Assembly: GCA_013365365.1 (NCBI GenBank)
Contig: JABVXU010000046.1
Coordinates: 62,001 to 126,000 of the forward strand
Source of the DNA: Cruorifilaria tuberocauda
Lineage: Eukaryota > Nematoda > Chromadorea > Rhabditida > Onchocercidae
Reading direction: 5' to 3'
DNA: 64,000 nt
Part shown: piece after piece, positions 40,301 through 55,300 of the stretch
Numbering within the stretch: the first letter of the stretch is position 1
Layout of the letters: every line of letters begins with the position of its first letter
Program-made: the position numbers and the translations under genes
Notes under the pieces: model-generated
What the model was told of the DNA's origin: nothing
The model's database searches: none
What the model saw: only the letters and a program-made list of their open reading frames with translations

Positions 40301-43300
40301 TTTATGACTTTTTATTCTCTCTCTTTTAGAAAAGCTTACCAATAAACCTGAAAATGATGTTCAGTTTGCTGCTGAGTTATTACGCGAAACACATGCGATT
40401 TTTTGTTATCTTTTAAACGCCAATATTCATACGCAATATCCACGATCGCTGATTTCAGATCAATTTCGCGGGCATCAGATGGAATGTTCAGTAACTGTAA
40501 TCCATCAATAATTATCAGTGATCAATTTTTCCTGATCAAATTTTAATTAATTGATCAATTAATTATTGTCAATTGTTATTAATGAATTTCTTTATAAGTT
40601 AGCTATTAGTACTAATGAAAATGAAGAATAAGATTTAATAACTCAAGAAAAAAATCTTTAAAATTTCAATAAATCAATTAGAAAGAATGATAGTTATGAA
40701 GCTATGAAGGTTTCTATGTAAGCAAGCATGAAAGAAAAGAATTCATATATTGAGATTTATTGAAAAGTCAAAAACAATTAATCTCAGACTTGAAGATAGA
40801 CATTTTTCTTCCTTAATTATCACTGAATCTTAATTCTAAATTCATTTCATGCGTTTTCCTCTCACTTCAATCTATTTTTACCTTTTGTTCTGTCAATTAA
40901 ATTGAAAGAACGAAATGTTTACAGAGAGAGAAAGAAAAAGGGAGAGAGAGAGAGACAAAGAGCATAATTATATACTAACAAACAGAAGAATAGCATTCCA
41001 GTTGCAGTGACATCAAATAAAAGTTCTATCATAGCTAAATAAATAAATTCTCAATTTCAAGTTAAGTTAATTGAAATTTGCAATTTAGAGTGATGAAAAT
41101 GAATTTAAATTAATTTCATCAAATTCAATCATATATACATTTACATTTAATGGCACATGTTACCCTCACCAGATATCTTAAAAGAAACTTAAGAACAAAA
41201 TAAACTTAATGAATCTAAGGAACAGATGCGTCCAAAGACTGCTTATTTATGCTTCGTAGCAACTAAAGAAAGACTTACATTACTAAAAGTTTACTAGAAA
41301 AAATTACTAAAAAAATATGATATTCATTACTAAATAATATCTTTTTTATTTACAAAGATGTGCTAATGTTTTCACAGACTTGATGAAAATATTACTTAGT
41401 CCTGAATTTTTAAGGCAAAGTGAAAATTTGCTTTAAATTGGCTAAGGATTTTGATATGAACATCTGTAAGTTTCATATTGAGATCCTCCAAAAATCCTTT
41501 TTTTCTGATTAATATTTGTAAAGAAGGATCAATCAGATCAGCCTACACTCGTCTGATCCAACAATTCTTTTCATGTATGTATCAAAGTACACGGCATATT
41601 TGTATACTTTAAAAATATGATTAGTTTTTTACTTTCACTTCCTCCCATTCAATAATATATTCAATGTGTATTTCACATTTTGTTTACCAAAATTGAATTG
41701 GAAAGATGAAATGCATCTCATTCCTCGCCACTTATCTTTCTCGGTGTTTCTCCAACTTCTCACATTTGTTTATCTTACTATTGTTCTTTTCTCATTTAAC
41801 ACTCTGATATTATTCTATTACTGATAATTAAAGTTTATTCAAATACCACGCTAAATTGTTATCGGAAAAGATAGTAAGAATGTCGAAGGATTTTCATCAA
41901 TGCACAAACTCACACCTTTCCACTTGATAATCTTCTAAATTCTCCGATATGCATAGAATTACTACTGTTAATAATAGCACTTCTGGTACTAATCATTTCA
42001 AAGTGATTTGTTACTAATAAATTTTACGCTTGAAATAAGCTAATACAAATAGTGAATTAAATTGAAATTGTACATATTGACAATTGAAATTTGTACAAAA
42101 GTATTGTAAAAATCGAACTTTTTCATGCGTTTCATCGCTTGTATGCGAGCTTAATTGGCAGCAAAGATATAACTTAGTATCACAGAGTACTGCCCAATAT
42201 GTGATCCATTTATGCCGGTCATTTTTCAGTGGTCCTCCCATGGCCACTTCCTATAAAATGACACATTTTGGCAATTTGAAAAAAATCAATATATTTCAAA
42301 GCGATATTTATTTCCTTTATCAGCACCTAAAAAACAATATGTTTTTTTAAAAATAACTTTTCATATAATAGTGATGCAAATTAAATGTACATAAGTCAAG
42401 GAAAATGAATGATTCTTAAAGCACACATTTTTGAATTACGATAAAAAAGTGTAATCGAAAAGTTTAGAGTATTTGATGGTGTGATAAAATTGAAAGTGTT
42501 AAGTTTTTAAAAATTAAACCACTAACCTGATGCATAAGTTGACCCTGTTTTTGAACATTATCAAGCGGTATCAGAGCAGGTGATAAGGATGTACTGATTG
42601 GAGCAGTAGTTGCTGTGGTTGAACGTTTCAGACGACGACGAGATGAAAATCGTACAGAAGCAGGTGAAATTGTTGTTTCCCAATGTTTCGCCTACAATTA
42701 TTTTAAAATAAATAAAATATTATTGGTGAATTAAATTACAAACATGTTAAAATGATATCTTACATTCACTTTCTTATCTGATAAATAAAAGAATAATTTT
42801 TCAGACATCACTTTATCAGTCATAATAAAACAGAAAAAAGCACTTCGAGGAAATAATGAACGATCATAAAATGGCGCGTATAGCTGTTAAAAATTGTTTG
42901 GAAAAAATGACACAAAAGTTGATCAATAAATTTCCTTTTTTCATTTCTAAGAAAGCAAATCAATACGTCATAAATCTATGATTTTTTTTTGAATCGATAT
43001 CTAAGCAATCGAATATGTTTCGAATACTTTTTCAAGTAATAGGTGAATTATTTGTACATTCATAATAGTTATAAAACTTGTAGTAATACTGATTGATAAT
43101 GGAATATAATTATGATGAATGCATTAGAAATATATATAATAATTTTAAGTATAAAGATTTGAGTAAAATACGATTCACTATTAGAATGTATATATATATA
43201 TATATATAAATACATATCTAATGATGGTAAATAATTAAAACTATCTGTTACATCAGTAATTTGATAAATCTCGAATACCTGAGTATCACTAGAAGAAAAA

Positions 43301-46300
43301 AAACTGATAAAACGTTGAATTCGATGCGTGGTTGCTGGCACGTGAACGCTTGTGGAAGCGCTATGATTAGGAGCATAAAATGTGGAAGATGTTGTTTCGG
43401 CAAGTATCGGTGATGATGGGCCTTCACAACTACTACCATGTAATTCATCCGATGATAATACACGTCTGCAAAACCATTAAAACCATACTTTTTAAAAAAT
43501 TTTTAAATTGAACAAAGAAAAAAAATCCCAACTGTTGCAGTCTTCCAGTTTTTCTTTCTTATTCAAGAAAAGTTATTTTTATGGTTTCAATTCTTTTCTT
43601 CAAAAAAAATTTCAATAATCATGGAATAATATTTTTATTCAAAGCTCTGAGTTAAGCCACAACATATCTTAAATGAATGGTATCAAAGATATCTCATAAA
43701 TATCACAATAAAACTTTTGTCAGACAATAATAAATCCGAACTTTCCTTCAACATTTTAAACAGTCATCATTCGACAATACCAAATTTTCAGTTTAGCATA
43801 TGAAATTCACTGGTACTATAGTTGTCCTATAAATTTTCAAAACAATGAAAATTTTTTTAATATCATATAATGAAACGATAATTAGAAATTTTTCTTTAAT
43901 TAAGATAGAAGATAGTGCTTAATCTACTCGATAATAGTTATCTGAAAGAAATGTTCTGAAATTTTGATGGAATTCAGTCAGTTACAACTGAAAATTTTAG
44001 TGACACTTTGTGTGAAACTTCTAGCAAATGCAATCAATTAAATGATAGACAAGTACAGATAGCCACAGGCTTAAACAGCTTTAAACAAAGAATAAAACAC
44101 AATCCAACAGCAAGTGAGGTCTTTTTTTGGAATAACAGTCAAAAGTTTAACAAAGAAGAAAAAATGATGGCGGAAAAAATGAATAGAGCGCTTAAATGCG
44201 ATAAGAAAGCGTAAAAGTTACCTGCCAGTTGCATATTCTGATGAAAATTATTTGAATTTAGTCACTTTTTCAACTATTTTCCTTCATTTCTTCTTTCATT
44301 ATGCAAACGTTTTGTATTGCAAAAAAAAAGGAGAAAAAAGACAATCGCGCTTCTAAAATCATTATCTCAATTGTAACATATGCGCTTCTCAAATGTTTCA
44401 GCATTTCCATCGATAATACGATTTAGAGATCGCAAATCGATTTCTCTTTACAACCTTTTTATAATTTTTATAATAAAACTTTTTTTGATTAAAAAAATGT
44501 GCAAATGAGAAATCATTTTTGAAATAAAATAAACTGATAGAAATATTGTTACAAATTAATTCCACATACAATTTTACAAATAATTTATTTCTTCTTCATA
44601 AGCTAGTGGGATATTACTAATAAAAAAAATTAGCAACCATTATTATTCCTTAGCAAAGCCAAAATTAATCATAATTTATTCGAGAGAAAATAAATTCTGT
44701 ATGCTTTTTTGATTCTAAATTATGGAAATGTCTGTGCTTTGAATTATGGCTGATAAATGCTTCCACTCAAAATAGTACTAACTTCAAAGAATAGCTGAAA
44801 TCGTAAGAATTGGACAGAACTGAAGGAAAGCAGAAATTGCATACTACTTACTGTATATTAGAGTGGTGGAGTGAGTTTTAGAATTTATTCAATAAAGTGG
44901 ATAGCACACACTCAATGGATGGAAATATTCAACAATGCCGTATAGATGGAAAGGGTTAAGCGAAAGGTAAGAATACATAATGAGTTCGATTTAACCTAGG
45001 CATTCTCGTTTCCATTCGCATCACAACGATCACGTATTTGTATTATCAGCGTACGAATCTCGAAGATTAAACATCAGCTGAATCAAATCTATCAGATTTT
45101 CGTCTGGAAAATATCCCATGATGCAATCGGAATATCTCAGTCGAATTATATGATTAAGAATATTCGAGTAAAATCTTTATATGGACTTTTCATTTGTCTT
45201 CCAATAGTGATTCATGAAAAAAGAAAGATGAAATCAGCTAAGAGCAAACTCTTGACGTTTAATAATTCAACTTTATACTTCAAAAAATTCTTTTCCTAAA
45301 ATTATGACTCATCGTTGATTTTCCTACTTTGCCATTCTAATTTACTGGGTGGGAGTGAAAGATTTTCTTGTTAAAAGCAAAGAAAAATATCAATATTTGA
45401 AGCAGTAATTAAATTCAAATATATTTTGGACGATGAAAAAGGAACAAAATAGAAAGTAAGTAATCCATTAATTTACTTTATTTTTAGATTTCAATGATTT
45501 TTCTCTTTGCTTCTTTTGTCCAAAAAATTTTGTAGAACGTTTAATGAATGAAATAGTTATATATAAATGAATGTTTGCATGTATAAGAAAGGGAAACAAA
45601 TTTTCGTAAATAAATTAACAAAAAATTTGTATTAATTTAGAAGAAGAATTAAAGAAATTCGACAACGAATTCAAAAATCGGAAATAAAAAAGATAAAAAG
45701 TTGCAAATAATTAACAAATTATAGGAAAAAAGAAAATTCACTATCCTCTCCTCTGATCAGTCTTATTGACACAAAAATTCGCATAATTTCAAGGAAATAA
45801 ATTTGACGAATCTTTTACTTTTTTAAAATTTATGTAATCTTTCAGATATATCAACCATAAAAAAGTTTGAATGATTAAAATTTCTTGCATATCTTGAACT
45901 ATGAGGACTGATCTCTTTGTTGACCTTTTCCGTCACTAATCTTAATCCGTCTGTCTTCACAAGCAATAAAGAGATACGTGGAGAAAGAGCAACAAACTTT
46001 TTGGTGTAATTTCAATATGTATATGTATATGTGTGTATGTGTGTGGGTGAATCGGATGATGACAGATATCGATGCTATTAATTATTAACTTCTTGAGAAG
46101 TTTGCATGATAAGTATAAATGGAATGAGATTAGAAGACACAGAATAATTCTCCCGCTTTCCCGAGAAATCTCTTGATACATGAAAAAGAAAAAGTGATTA
46201 AGGTAGATAATTCATTTCTTTTAAGCATAAATTGCCTTCACTTTCCTAATGTATCATTTAAAAAAGTATTTTTGGTTAGATGTCAAAATTGTTTAATTAG

Positions 46301-49300
46301 CGAAAAATATCTTATCTCGAAAGTTTGCGCTCCTTTCGTGGTAATCTTTGTACGACAAATTCTCTCATCTCTAACAAGTTTTGATTTGTGCAAATTTGAA
46401 AACGCTTCAATTTCCGCAACACATTTATTACCGTATCAATGTAAACCGATGATATCAACTTTTTTCATATATACTTATATGAAGTATAAAGGAAGCACTG
46501 ATCATTTCATTGTTTGTTCTGATAAAAGCGAGTAAACACAAAATAGAACAGTGAAACTCTGCTGAATGCGCCTTCGAAAATCCCAAATATAATGAAATAT
46601 GGAATTTATATTAAAAAGAGATTTTCTTCATCTTTCTATAACTTTATTGAAATGCTAAGAATTTCATTTTAACTTGAACTTCAAAAATCTTTAGATATAC
46701 TTCCAACAGTAGCCGATGCCCATTACTTCAACACCCACAGCATTTACTCCTTTTTGAATTCATTGATTTCATTTCCGACATTTCATCACAGTTCCTCCGT
46801 TTGGAAGGATTTTAATCATTTTGAATTAATTTTGAATATTGTAAAATATAAAATGATGGGAAAATCCGCCCTATTCTTATCACAATTAGAATATATTTCA
46901 GGTATATCATTGCATTGTTTACTGCCAGATATAAGTAAATAAACGGCATTATTCCACTGAACTATTTATAGGTCATAGTGAGAAGTCTCAGAATTGAAAA
47001 ATTCACTATGAATTACTTCAAAGTTTTCATCAATTTTGGAGTTCGCTAATAACGCACACACACTTACTGTTCCAAATAAAATTTATTGCACGACAAAAAT
47101 CACTAGTAATCCATAAGAATTACTTGCAAAAAGTTTGATTAAATTTCTTCTTCATGTCCTGCTACAAAACTCTGACATGTTAAAATACATCTCAATTTCA
47201 ATTTGTCCTCTAATTAGAATATCACATTTTTAGAAGTAACATAATATTTAGAAAAAAAAGAAAACAGTAAAATACTGAAATAAACACCGAACAGAAGTTC
47301 AAAAAGTTGAAATAGAATGAAAATACGATTGCTTATATTCCTATTGATTTGTTATTAGCCCATCGAAAAGAAGCGAAAATCAGCCAACCAGTAAAAATTT
47401 TTAAACGAATGAAGCGTGAAGTCAAATTGTTAAAAGGCTTCTATGGAAAGCTAAACATAAAAGAGAATCATTGAATCCGTCGGCTAATTATTGTTAAGCC
47501 TTTTCTTCCTGCTTCTAGAAGAAATAATCTGCCTTCTTCATCTTTTTCGATGAATCTGCGAAATTACAACTTAGTTGACAAGGAGAAACTAGAGAAACTA
47601 GGCCAAGTGATTCAGCCTGTTTCAGGAAAGATTTAAACGATGTTGACAACAATCACAATTTGCCGCTCATCACAAATTTAGATTAAGATTTTATGAAGGT
47701 AAATGCGATCAATCATTAACGATTAGGGATTGAGAATAATTCGTGATATCTGAAAAACGCATTTTCAAATTGGACAAAGACAATTTTAAAAAATAGATGA
47801 AATGAAGAATTGCTTTAAAAAATTTTAAGGCGTAATAACTTCGGCAAAAAAAAGGAAATAGAAGAATTTAAACAAAGTACAGGCTAGAAACAAACCTCTT
47901 GCGTAATTAATTGAAACTCAAGCCTTTTTCTGCTGTGAATTCATTATCCAACTTTTTCTAATCGATTGGATAAACACATATATTCCAAATATATCATAAG
48001 ATGAGGTTAATTTAAGTATTTTGAGTTATCAAACAGTTTCTTCTAATAAAACGTTGATTTATCAGTTTTTCAGATACAAACACAATTATTTCGCTTCTTT
48101 CAATATATGGCCTAGCATTACTGCGAAATTAAACTGAACCAACTTATAAAATTAAAATATTACGAAACTTCAGACATCTTCAGACACTATTTCATCAAAG
48201 TATATTAAATTTTAAAAAGCTGTATGCGTATGGGTGTGCACGGTATGTGAGTGTGTCTACTGAAGTTGATCTCATTGTACATGCATGTCAAGACTCTTCC
48301 CGTTTCCTTGCTTCTTCTAATTAACATTAGAAATTATAATTCCTAATCAGTCTAAATTGCAACTGATTGTGGATCACCATGACGTGAAAGATCAAAGTTG
48401 AAAAGGAATGAGTATTTGAAAGAGCGGTATCGAGTAACAACACACACATACTGTGTTATCACTTCAATCACGTGAACGATCGATATATCATTTACAGATG
48501 GTACTATGAGAAAATTTCGGAGCTCACTACAAAGAATATTCTTTCTACTGAAAATTTTATTTGAATAGTTCAAAAGGCAATTTTATCGATGAATGCGATT
48601 TCAGTCTTGAATTTGTGCCAATTGATAAATTAATTTTAAGCGTTAAAAAAATTACTCAATTATCTCAGAGGGAAATATTTTAAACTTCTAGCTAATTTCT
48701 CATTCTTTGAAAATATTGTTCCGCATTACATAATATATCGATGTTAATAGGCCAATCATTCCTCCATCAAATGATACATTTTATGATCAGTAAGCAAATG
48801 TTATATTACTGAAAAAAGTTTTGCATGAATTTTAAACTTTAAAACAAAAAATTAAAAAGAAAATACGCTATGTAAACTGAAAGCTTTCTAGTTGAGAATT
48901 TCGAGAATATTTGAATTATCTGTTCACTAGTCGATTTGAATTGATTAAATGCATTTTTGTTAGAATCACTTTTATCATTTTTCTACGGTATTAAAAATTT
49001 TACAGTTAATGAAAAAAAGAGAGAAACAAGATGAGAGAACAAGAAAAAAAGGACAGAATCATTTTGCCAAAACAAATTTCATTTTTTTTTATTTCTATCA
49101 AATTTAAATCGAAATTTGGAAAGTGAAACAAACTTGACATCGGATGTATTTTGGATTTCAACTGAACCATCACTAGCCGATGACGGGAAACCGGAGCTCG
49201 TAGCCATCACGTATGATTTGGGTCGCCGTCGACGTCGACATTGGGATTCATTGAAAGTATTATCGACATCGTTGAACGGATACGATAATCCTAAATGAAA

Positions 49301-52300
49301 AATAGTGGAAATTGAAGAAAGCATTGACCCAAATGACCTCTGTTCAGAAGAAAATAAGCAATCATCAATCCTCTTTTTACTTCCAGCACTTTTTCTCCCA
49401 TCCTCATTACCATATCTACAATTCCCGCTTCTCATTTCACTTTTTCATTCCATTATCATTTATATTAATCCAACCTCAAAACTAACTACTCAATTTCTTC
49501 ACAGAAACTAATGACTAACCCTAAATTAAACTTTCTTTGAATACTCATTTCAGAGTGAAAAGAAAATATTTATTTCATTTCAAATACAAAAGCGACTTGC
49601 TCTTAATAAGTTTAATTAATAATTAACTTTATAAATATGATTTCCCCTTACTCATGATAAATTTAATTTTCGAAGAAATTATTGAAAAATAAAACTGAAA
49701 AAATCTTTATATATGCATTTCTTGAAAAGAAATTTAATGCGCTTTTAAAAGAAATTATCCCGCAAATGGCATAATTTAGCTTCTTGAAACAAGAAAGTTT
49801 TATATAAAATTATCAATAAGTTTTATGAAAAATAAAAAACTTTTATTATCAAAAAACGATAAATGAGTGTATGAATGTGATGAACAAACTCTGTGAAAAA
49901 GATAGTTCCCAATAAATTTATATATTTGGAAACTAAACAAAATTTCTCTCAGCTAGGTATGGTGTAAGATAAAAATTAATTTACGATTATAATTCATAAA
50001 GTATCTCAGTAATTTCAATGTGCTGTAGGAATAAATCATCGAACATTTGATTACTTTATTCAAACAACAATTACAAGTTATAAGCAGAATGAAAATTAAA
50101 ACTGAATAAACCAATTCAAATTTTGGCAATAAATGAATAAATATATTTAAGTAAAACATATTTCAAAGAAATCAAAGAAAAAGAATTGATAAATTAGTTT
50201 AATTTTAATTACTGAAATTTATTATCATTGCAAATTTTTGAAGAAAATGGTAATTTCTCAGATTTACCTGTTCTATAACTTTATTTTCAAAATAAAAAAA
50301 GAGGTAAAACTGTTAAGAGGAAGAAAGAGTCAGATCTGTCAGGAAGCAGGTCTTAGCATCCTAGACAATTATCAACAAGAGTGGTAAAGAGAGAAAGAAG
50401 CTAAAAGCACTTCTAACTCCATCATCATCATCATTTCGTGATACAAACAAGAGATTCTTTCTTTGTTCCATAAAACTTTATAAAATTTAGAGAGAATTGA
50501 AATTCACACAATCATAAATCTGTGTAAAATTAGCTGCAACTACTATCGCTACTACTCTGTGAAAAGAATTGAAGGCAGACGTAGCAGAAGAGAAGCAGTA
50601 CGTCTGATATTAAAATGATAGGAATGGTTCTTAAAAAGAATTTTTTATTTAATTCGAATACTCTATAAAATTGATGTTTTTCTTCCGTAAGCCATAAATT
50701 GATTCAGCAGCTGCTAGAAAATTTTAAATGATTGATGGAAGTATTTCATCTCAGATATATCAAACTACAATTATCAAAAAAAAATTATAAATTAGCAGCC
50801 TACTCGGTAATCTTTTATTCATTTGTTTTCATTTTGCTAAAAAACAAAATGAAGTTATATTTCTAAATGTTTATTTACTTTAGAAATTATCAAAAATCTG
50901 TAGCTTGATTAAATGACAATTACAATTCAGCGTTATTTTTAAGAAATTTTAATGTTTTAATTAACATTTCAAAGCTTAATGAATAACAATGTCCTGCGAC
51001 AAGTGTATTTGAAATTGAAATTAAATTATTCCTCTGATATCTTTAAATAAATTAAAAAATAAAGCAAAAGTTAAGTCTAAAAGCCAAGAAGTAGGATAAC
51101 ATATTTGGTAACAATCCAAGTAAAGGTTCCTAAACTGCATTACTAAACTGAAATTTTTTAAAAAACTTCAACGAAAAAAATTTTTTTGTTTAAAAAAAGT
51201 TTCATTGTCAAATTATCTTCCGAATTTCCAATTAATGGAAGATGTTGAAAAAGGTAACGGAGTAAGATCATGATTTTGTTTTCATTCTAAAACTTTGCTA
51301 ACTCTCGAGGCACTTTCAAGGAACTAACAACCCATGATATTAAATCATAATGAAACGTTCTGGAACCAGAATGAGATGATAAGCAGTATTGACATTAACA
51401 CAAACATCTCTTTCGTTTCTTTTTCTTTTGTTCATATTTCTTTTTACTCTTTACTTTCTCATTCTTTCCTATTTTTCCTGATAAGTTAAGCCTACAAAAC
51501 CATCTGAACCCCTAAAAATGTGGCTTGGAAATCTCGGATCAACGCAATTTTTCCAAATAAACCTATTAGATGAACAATTTACGATGACTGTAATTGATGC
51601 CAAAAATAATTAAGAAATTACCAGATTTACATAATTTGAACAGATTGAAAGGATAACTAATAAGTGTTACCTAACTGTGAATGTATTATAGAATGTTGAA
51701 AAAGAATTGCTTCATTAAAAATTTCAATACTTCTTCAAGCAAAAGAATTTACAGAAATGAATGACTTCAAAAATTAATACTGTTTGAATTTTGAATGAAA
51801 CAAACTGTGCAATATGATGCAAGAGAGTGACTTTTTAAGTTTATTATAAAATATAGAAATAAGAAAATGCTAAAAAAATCTGAAACTTTTTTGCTTAGTT
51901 ATTTTGAAAAATATAAACATTTTGAGCTTTTTTTTGATAATGTTTTCATAACAATGAAAATTACAAATGTTATATATAAACTTTGAGGAACACAAGCAAT
52001 TGAAAAAGTTAATGAGAAGTAATAAGTGGAAGAGAAAATTCATAGAAATGATAATTGAAATTTTTCGCTTAAATTAATTGGTAAACAACTGAGCATTTCA
52101 TCATATTCAATTCATGTAAGCTAACAATTATTTCTTTTGTGATAATTTTATTATTAAAAGACAAACTGATATCAAAGTAATCATATCTAACGGATAAACA
52201 GAAGACCTGGATAAATGATGAATATTTCAAATAAAAGTTATGTGGTTTTAATTCAAATAGTGATAATTTCGATAATACTCCTATAACCTTAACAAAATGT

Positions 52301-55300
52301 AAAATCGATCGATATTGATTTGATACTTAATGATAAGTAAAAAGGTAGAAACTTCATTGGCAATGCAGCAACAATAGCGGTAATGATCGAAGAAGGTTTA
52401 AAGGTTGCAGAGATAGGAAAGAAACACTCTGAAATGGAAGAAAACGGAGCAAATAAGAAACATAAAGCAAGCGCAAATGTAACTTTCGGAGCGTATTATG
52501 TCAATCAGTCAGTGAATAAAGCCACCTTTACCCTCTTCCCTTCTCCGCTTTTCTTTCACCTGCCATCATCTCATCCACCTGATATTTCCCTGCCCCACCT
52601 CATCCACCTGATATTTCCCTGCCCCACCTCATTCACCTGATATTTCCCTGCCACCTGATGTTTCTCTGCCACCACTTCATCCACCTAGTAATTCTCCGTC
52701 ACCACCCTATCCATCTGATACTTTTCTACGTTTTTTCACGCACATAAATTGCAAAAAATTGTAAAGAGCTCTTTCATTTGCCCATCAATCCGTATTATCA
52801 ATTATCTTTGTCAGTTAGTCTCATTTCCCAGAGAACTGAGTGTTACTTTGGCATAAGAAAAAAATTTTCATTAAAAACAGAATGTGATGAATAGGAAATT
52901 AAATCGTATATAATTTCAATAACAGTTTATAGCAAAGTGATTTTAGAAAATTATAAAAAATACTTCATTAAAATTTCATTTAACTTTAAATAGACAAATA
53001 AAAGGAAGGGGAAAGGAAATTTACTGCTTATCACAACATTTATTCTCAATTTCTAACATATTTTATCATCTGATGCTGATACAGTTGCACATGGTATTTT
53101 GCATAATTTGAAAGTTAAAAAAAATTAAATATCCATTTTTAATAAAAATTAATGAATGTTCCAACAATTGCTCAAATATCGGAGGATCATTGGCTTATTT
53201 AGTTCAATGAAACATTTCATATTTATGAGTGATAATCAAGAAGCACTGCAAATAGTAAGTCAGATAAAATAATTAAATGAGAATAGCTGAAAATCAATTG
53301 TTTACTGTTAAAGTTAGTTAAACTGATGTTTCATTAAAAGCAAAAAATAAATGATCCTCGTAAATCGATAAACACTTATTGACAAATGAAATTTTAACGA
53401 AGTATTTTTGGATTTAAACTGTTTTTTAATTTGTTATATAAAATAATAAAAATATTGGGAAACTGAAGTGAAGAGGAAAGAGAAATGAATGAATTTTTAC
53501 AAGACTAAATGAAATAAAGAAATTTAACATTTTAGTTCCATATCACAGGTGACGATTTTTTTCATTTTTCGTTTATCTTTTACGCTAAAACGTGAACTTA
53601 TATCATGCGTGCCTGATATAAGTGATATAAAATGATTGAAAAAATCGAAAAAGAAAAGGAATGTAATTAATCATAATTCCTGATTTGTTAAAATCATTCA
53701 TCTCAATATGATACCTGAAAGAAAACAGATATAATCAAAAAGGAGAAGGCCAAATAAAGTACATTTACTTAAGATAGATATATTTTGAGTTGGAAGAGCA
53801 ATGAGCCAGAGATTCAAAAGTAATAGAAATTTTATGATAATACATGGACGATTTGGATGATCAGTCTCTTCATTAAATTTGCTTTCCCATATGAAATGAG
53901 AAAAGATCAAACGTATGTCTAAAATATAAATAATAAACTCAATTTAAGCAAATATTCGAAATTTCCTTGAATAACTTCTAACCGCTCAATTTCTATTCTA
54001 ATGATGATCCGAAACAAAGATAAGCATCGACTGCGAAGAATTCAATAAATAAAGTTTAACAAATACGTGAAAATAGGAAAAAAGGATATGGAATAGGAAG
54101 GTGGACGAGAATATATCCTTGAATTACCCTAAATTGAGAGAAAAATGAAACTATTTAAGGAGGATTGTGAATAACATGCAGAATGTTAATTGCAGATATG
54201 ATAATATACAACCTGTTTAATCTAACCTTTTGCCATTTCTCCCATAAATAATCTTCTTGCAGTTTAATATATGAATTTTGGAAGTATGTCCACCACAAAT
54301 TATCCAGGAAATTCTTCCCATCTTTTCTTCTTCCTTCTATTAATGAAAATTTCTTTTATCCTTTATGTTATCATTATTAACACTATCGTTATCAAATACA
54401 AATGAATTCTCGAAATATGATCAAAAATAATAAAAGAAAATTCTACAAACAATAAAAGGTTAATTGGGACGGTAATTCGATAGAAATATTAAAGAGTTTT
54501 ATGAATGATAAGAGGATGTAATGATAAGGTTCTGTAGCTAAATGATGTATAAATTAATGCAGGGAAAAAGCTTTTTTGATATATTGATATATGGTAACAG
54601 GCTATTGAAATGACCACCTGGAGCTTCACAAAGGTCATCCAGAATAGAGCCATCCACAACATCGATATATCCCGCTGTGTAAATGCCTCTTTCACTATTG
54701 TCATTATCACAATCACAATTCTTTCTTACCATTTATCATTCATTTCTTATTATGGTTGTATTATTATCATCATTTTTAAATTTCTTTCAACGACACAAAT
54801 TAGAAACTCTTTTAAGGGATTATTAGATAGCGGAAATTTTCAGCGAAAAAGATCCAACTGAAAAATTTGAACAATCGGTAAAGAATAGTGACTACAAAAT
54901 TTAAGATCAGGAATTTCAACAAATAATTCCATTTAGATCTTTCCATTTTTTCCAGCTTTCTCTCTCTCTTCCTTTCTCCCTCTGTGAGAGTTTCCCTCTC
55001 AAAATTCAATTATTATTTCCGTCTAATGCAACAAAGCAATCCTTTCTTGATAAAGATCTTTTTGATTAAAAAAATCAATTACTTTATTGTTTATAGTTTA
55101 AATATAACAAAAAAATTGAATTTTGGAAGCAAATAACGAATTGAGTAAAATTATTTGTCAACATTTTGATTTGAAAATAACTGAATTGGATCATTTGATC
55201 AAAAAAGGAAAAGTAGAAGAAAAGAATTTTAATCAGCAATGAAGCATAAATTTGACAACAATTATGAGAAATTCTTTAAAAGCTGAGTGGAATAGAAGGC

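Larger units (their letters stand above)
39780..42571 (-). other. PH domain of the RhoGAP, split over four exons
   Basis: The strands read from QKQGQLMHQ through [18 protein letters not shown] and SHVFRVIT to [17 protein letters not shown], the layout of the ARHGAP21/23 PH domain with its C-terminal tryptophan helix (MLKWI). The exon at 40340 uses the GTAAGC donor rather than an earlier GTTTAT. Only that choice makes the next exon (39824) readable. Confidence 0.85.
43466..49133 (-). other. 5.7-kb intron of the RhoGAP gene
   Basis: The flanking exons join in phase 2. The intron holds a coding-like open frame on the plus strand (43960-44214), a possible cassette exon on the minus strand (45067-45103) and a TG/TA-rich microsatellite at 46014-46048. 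A 120-codon plus-strand frame at 46173-46535 has no supporting signals. The rest is AT-rich with nothing recognised. Confidence 0.5.

Noticed and set aside
46173..46535. 120-codon plus-strand frame in a RhoGAP intron
   Set aside because: Composition is what AT-rich random frames give (I, S, F, L, K rich), and there is no splice, promoter or family signal.
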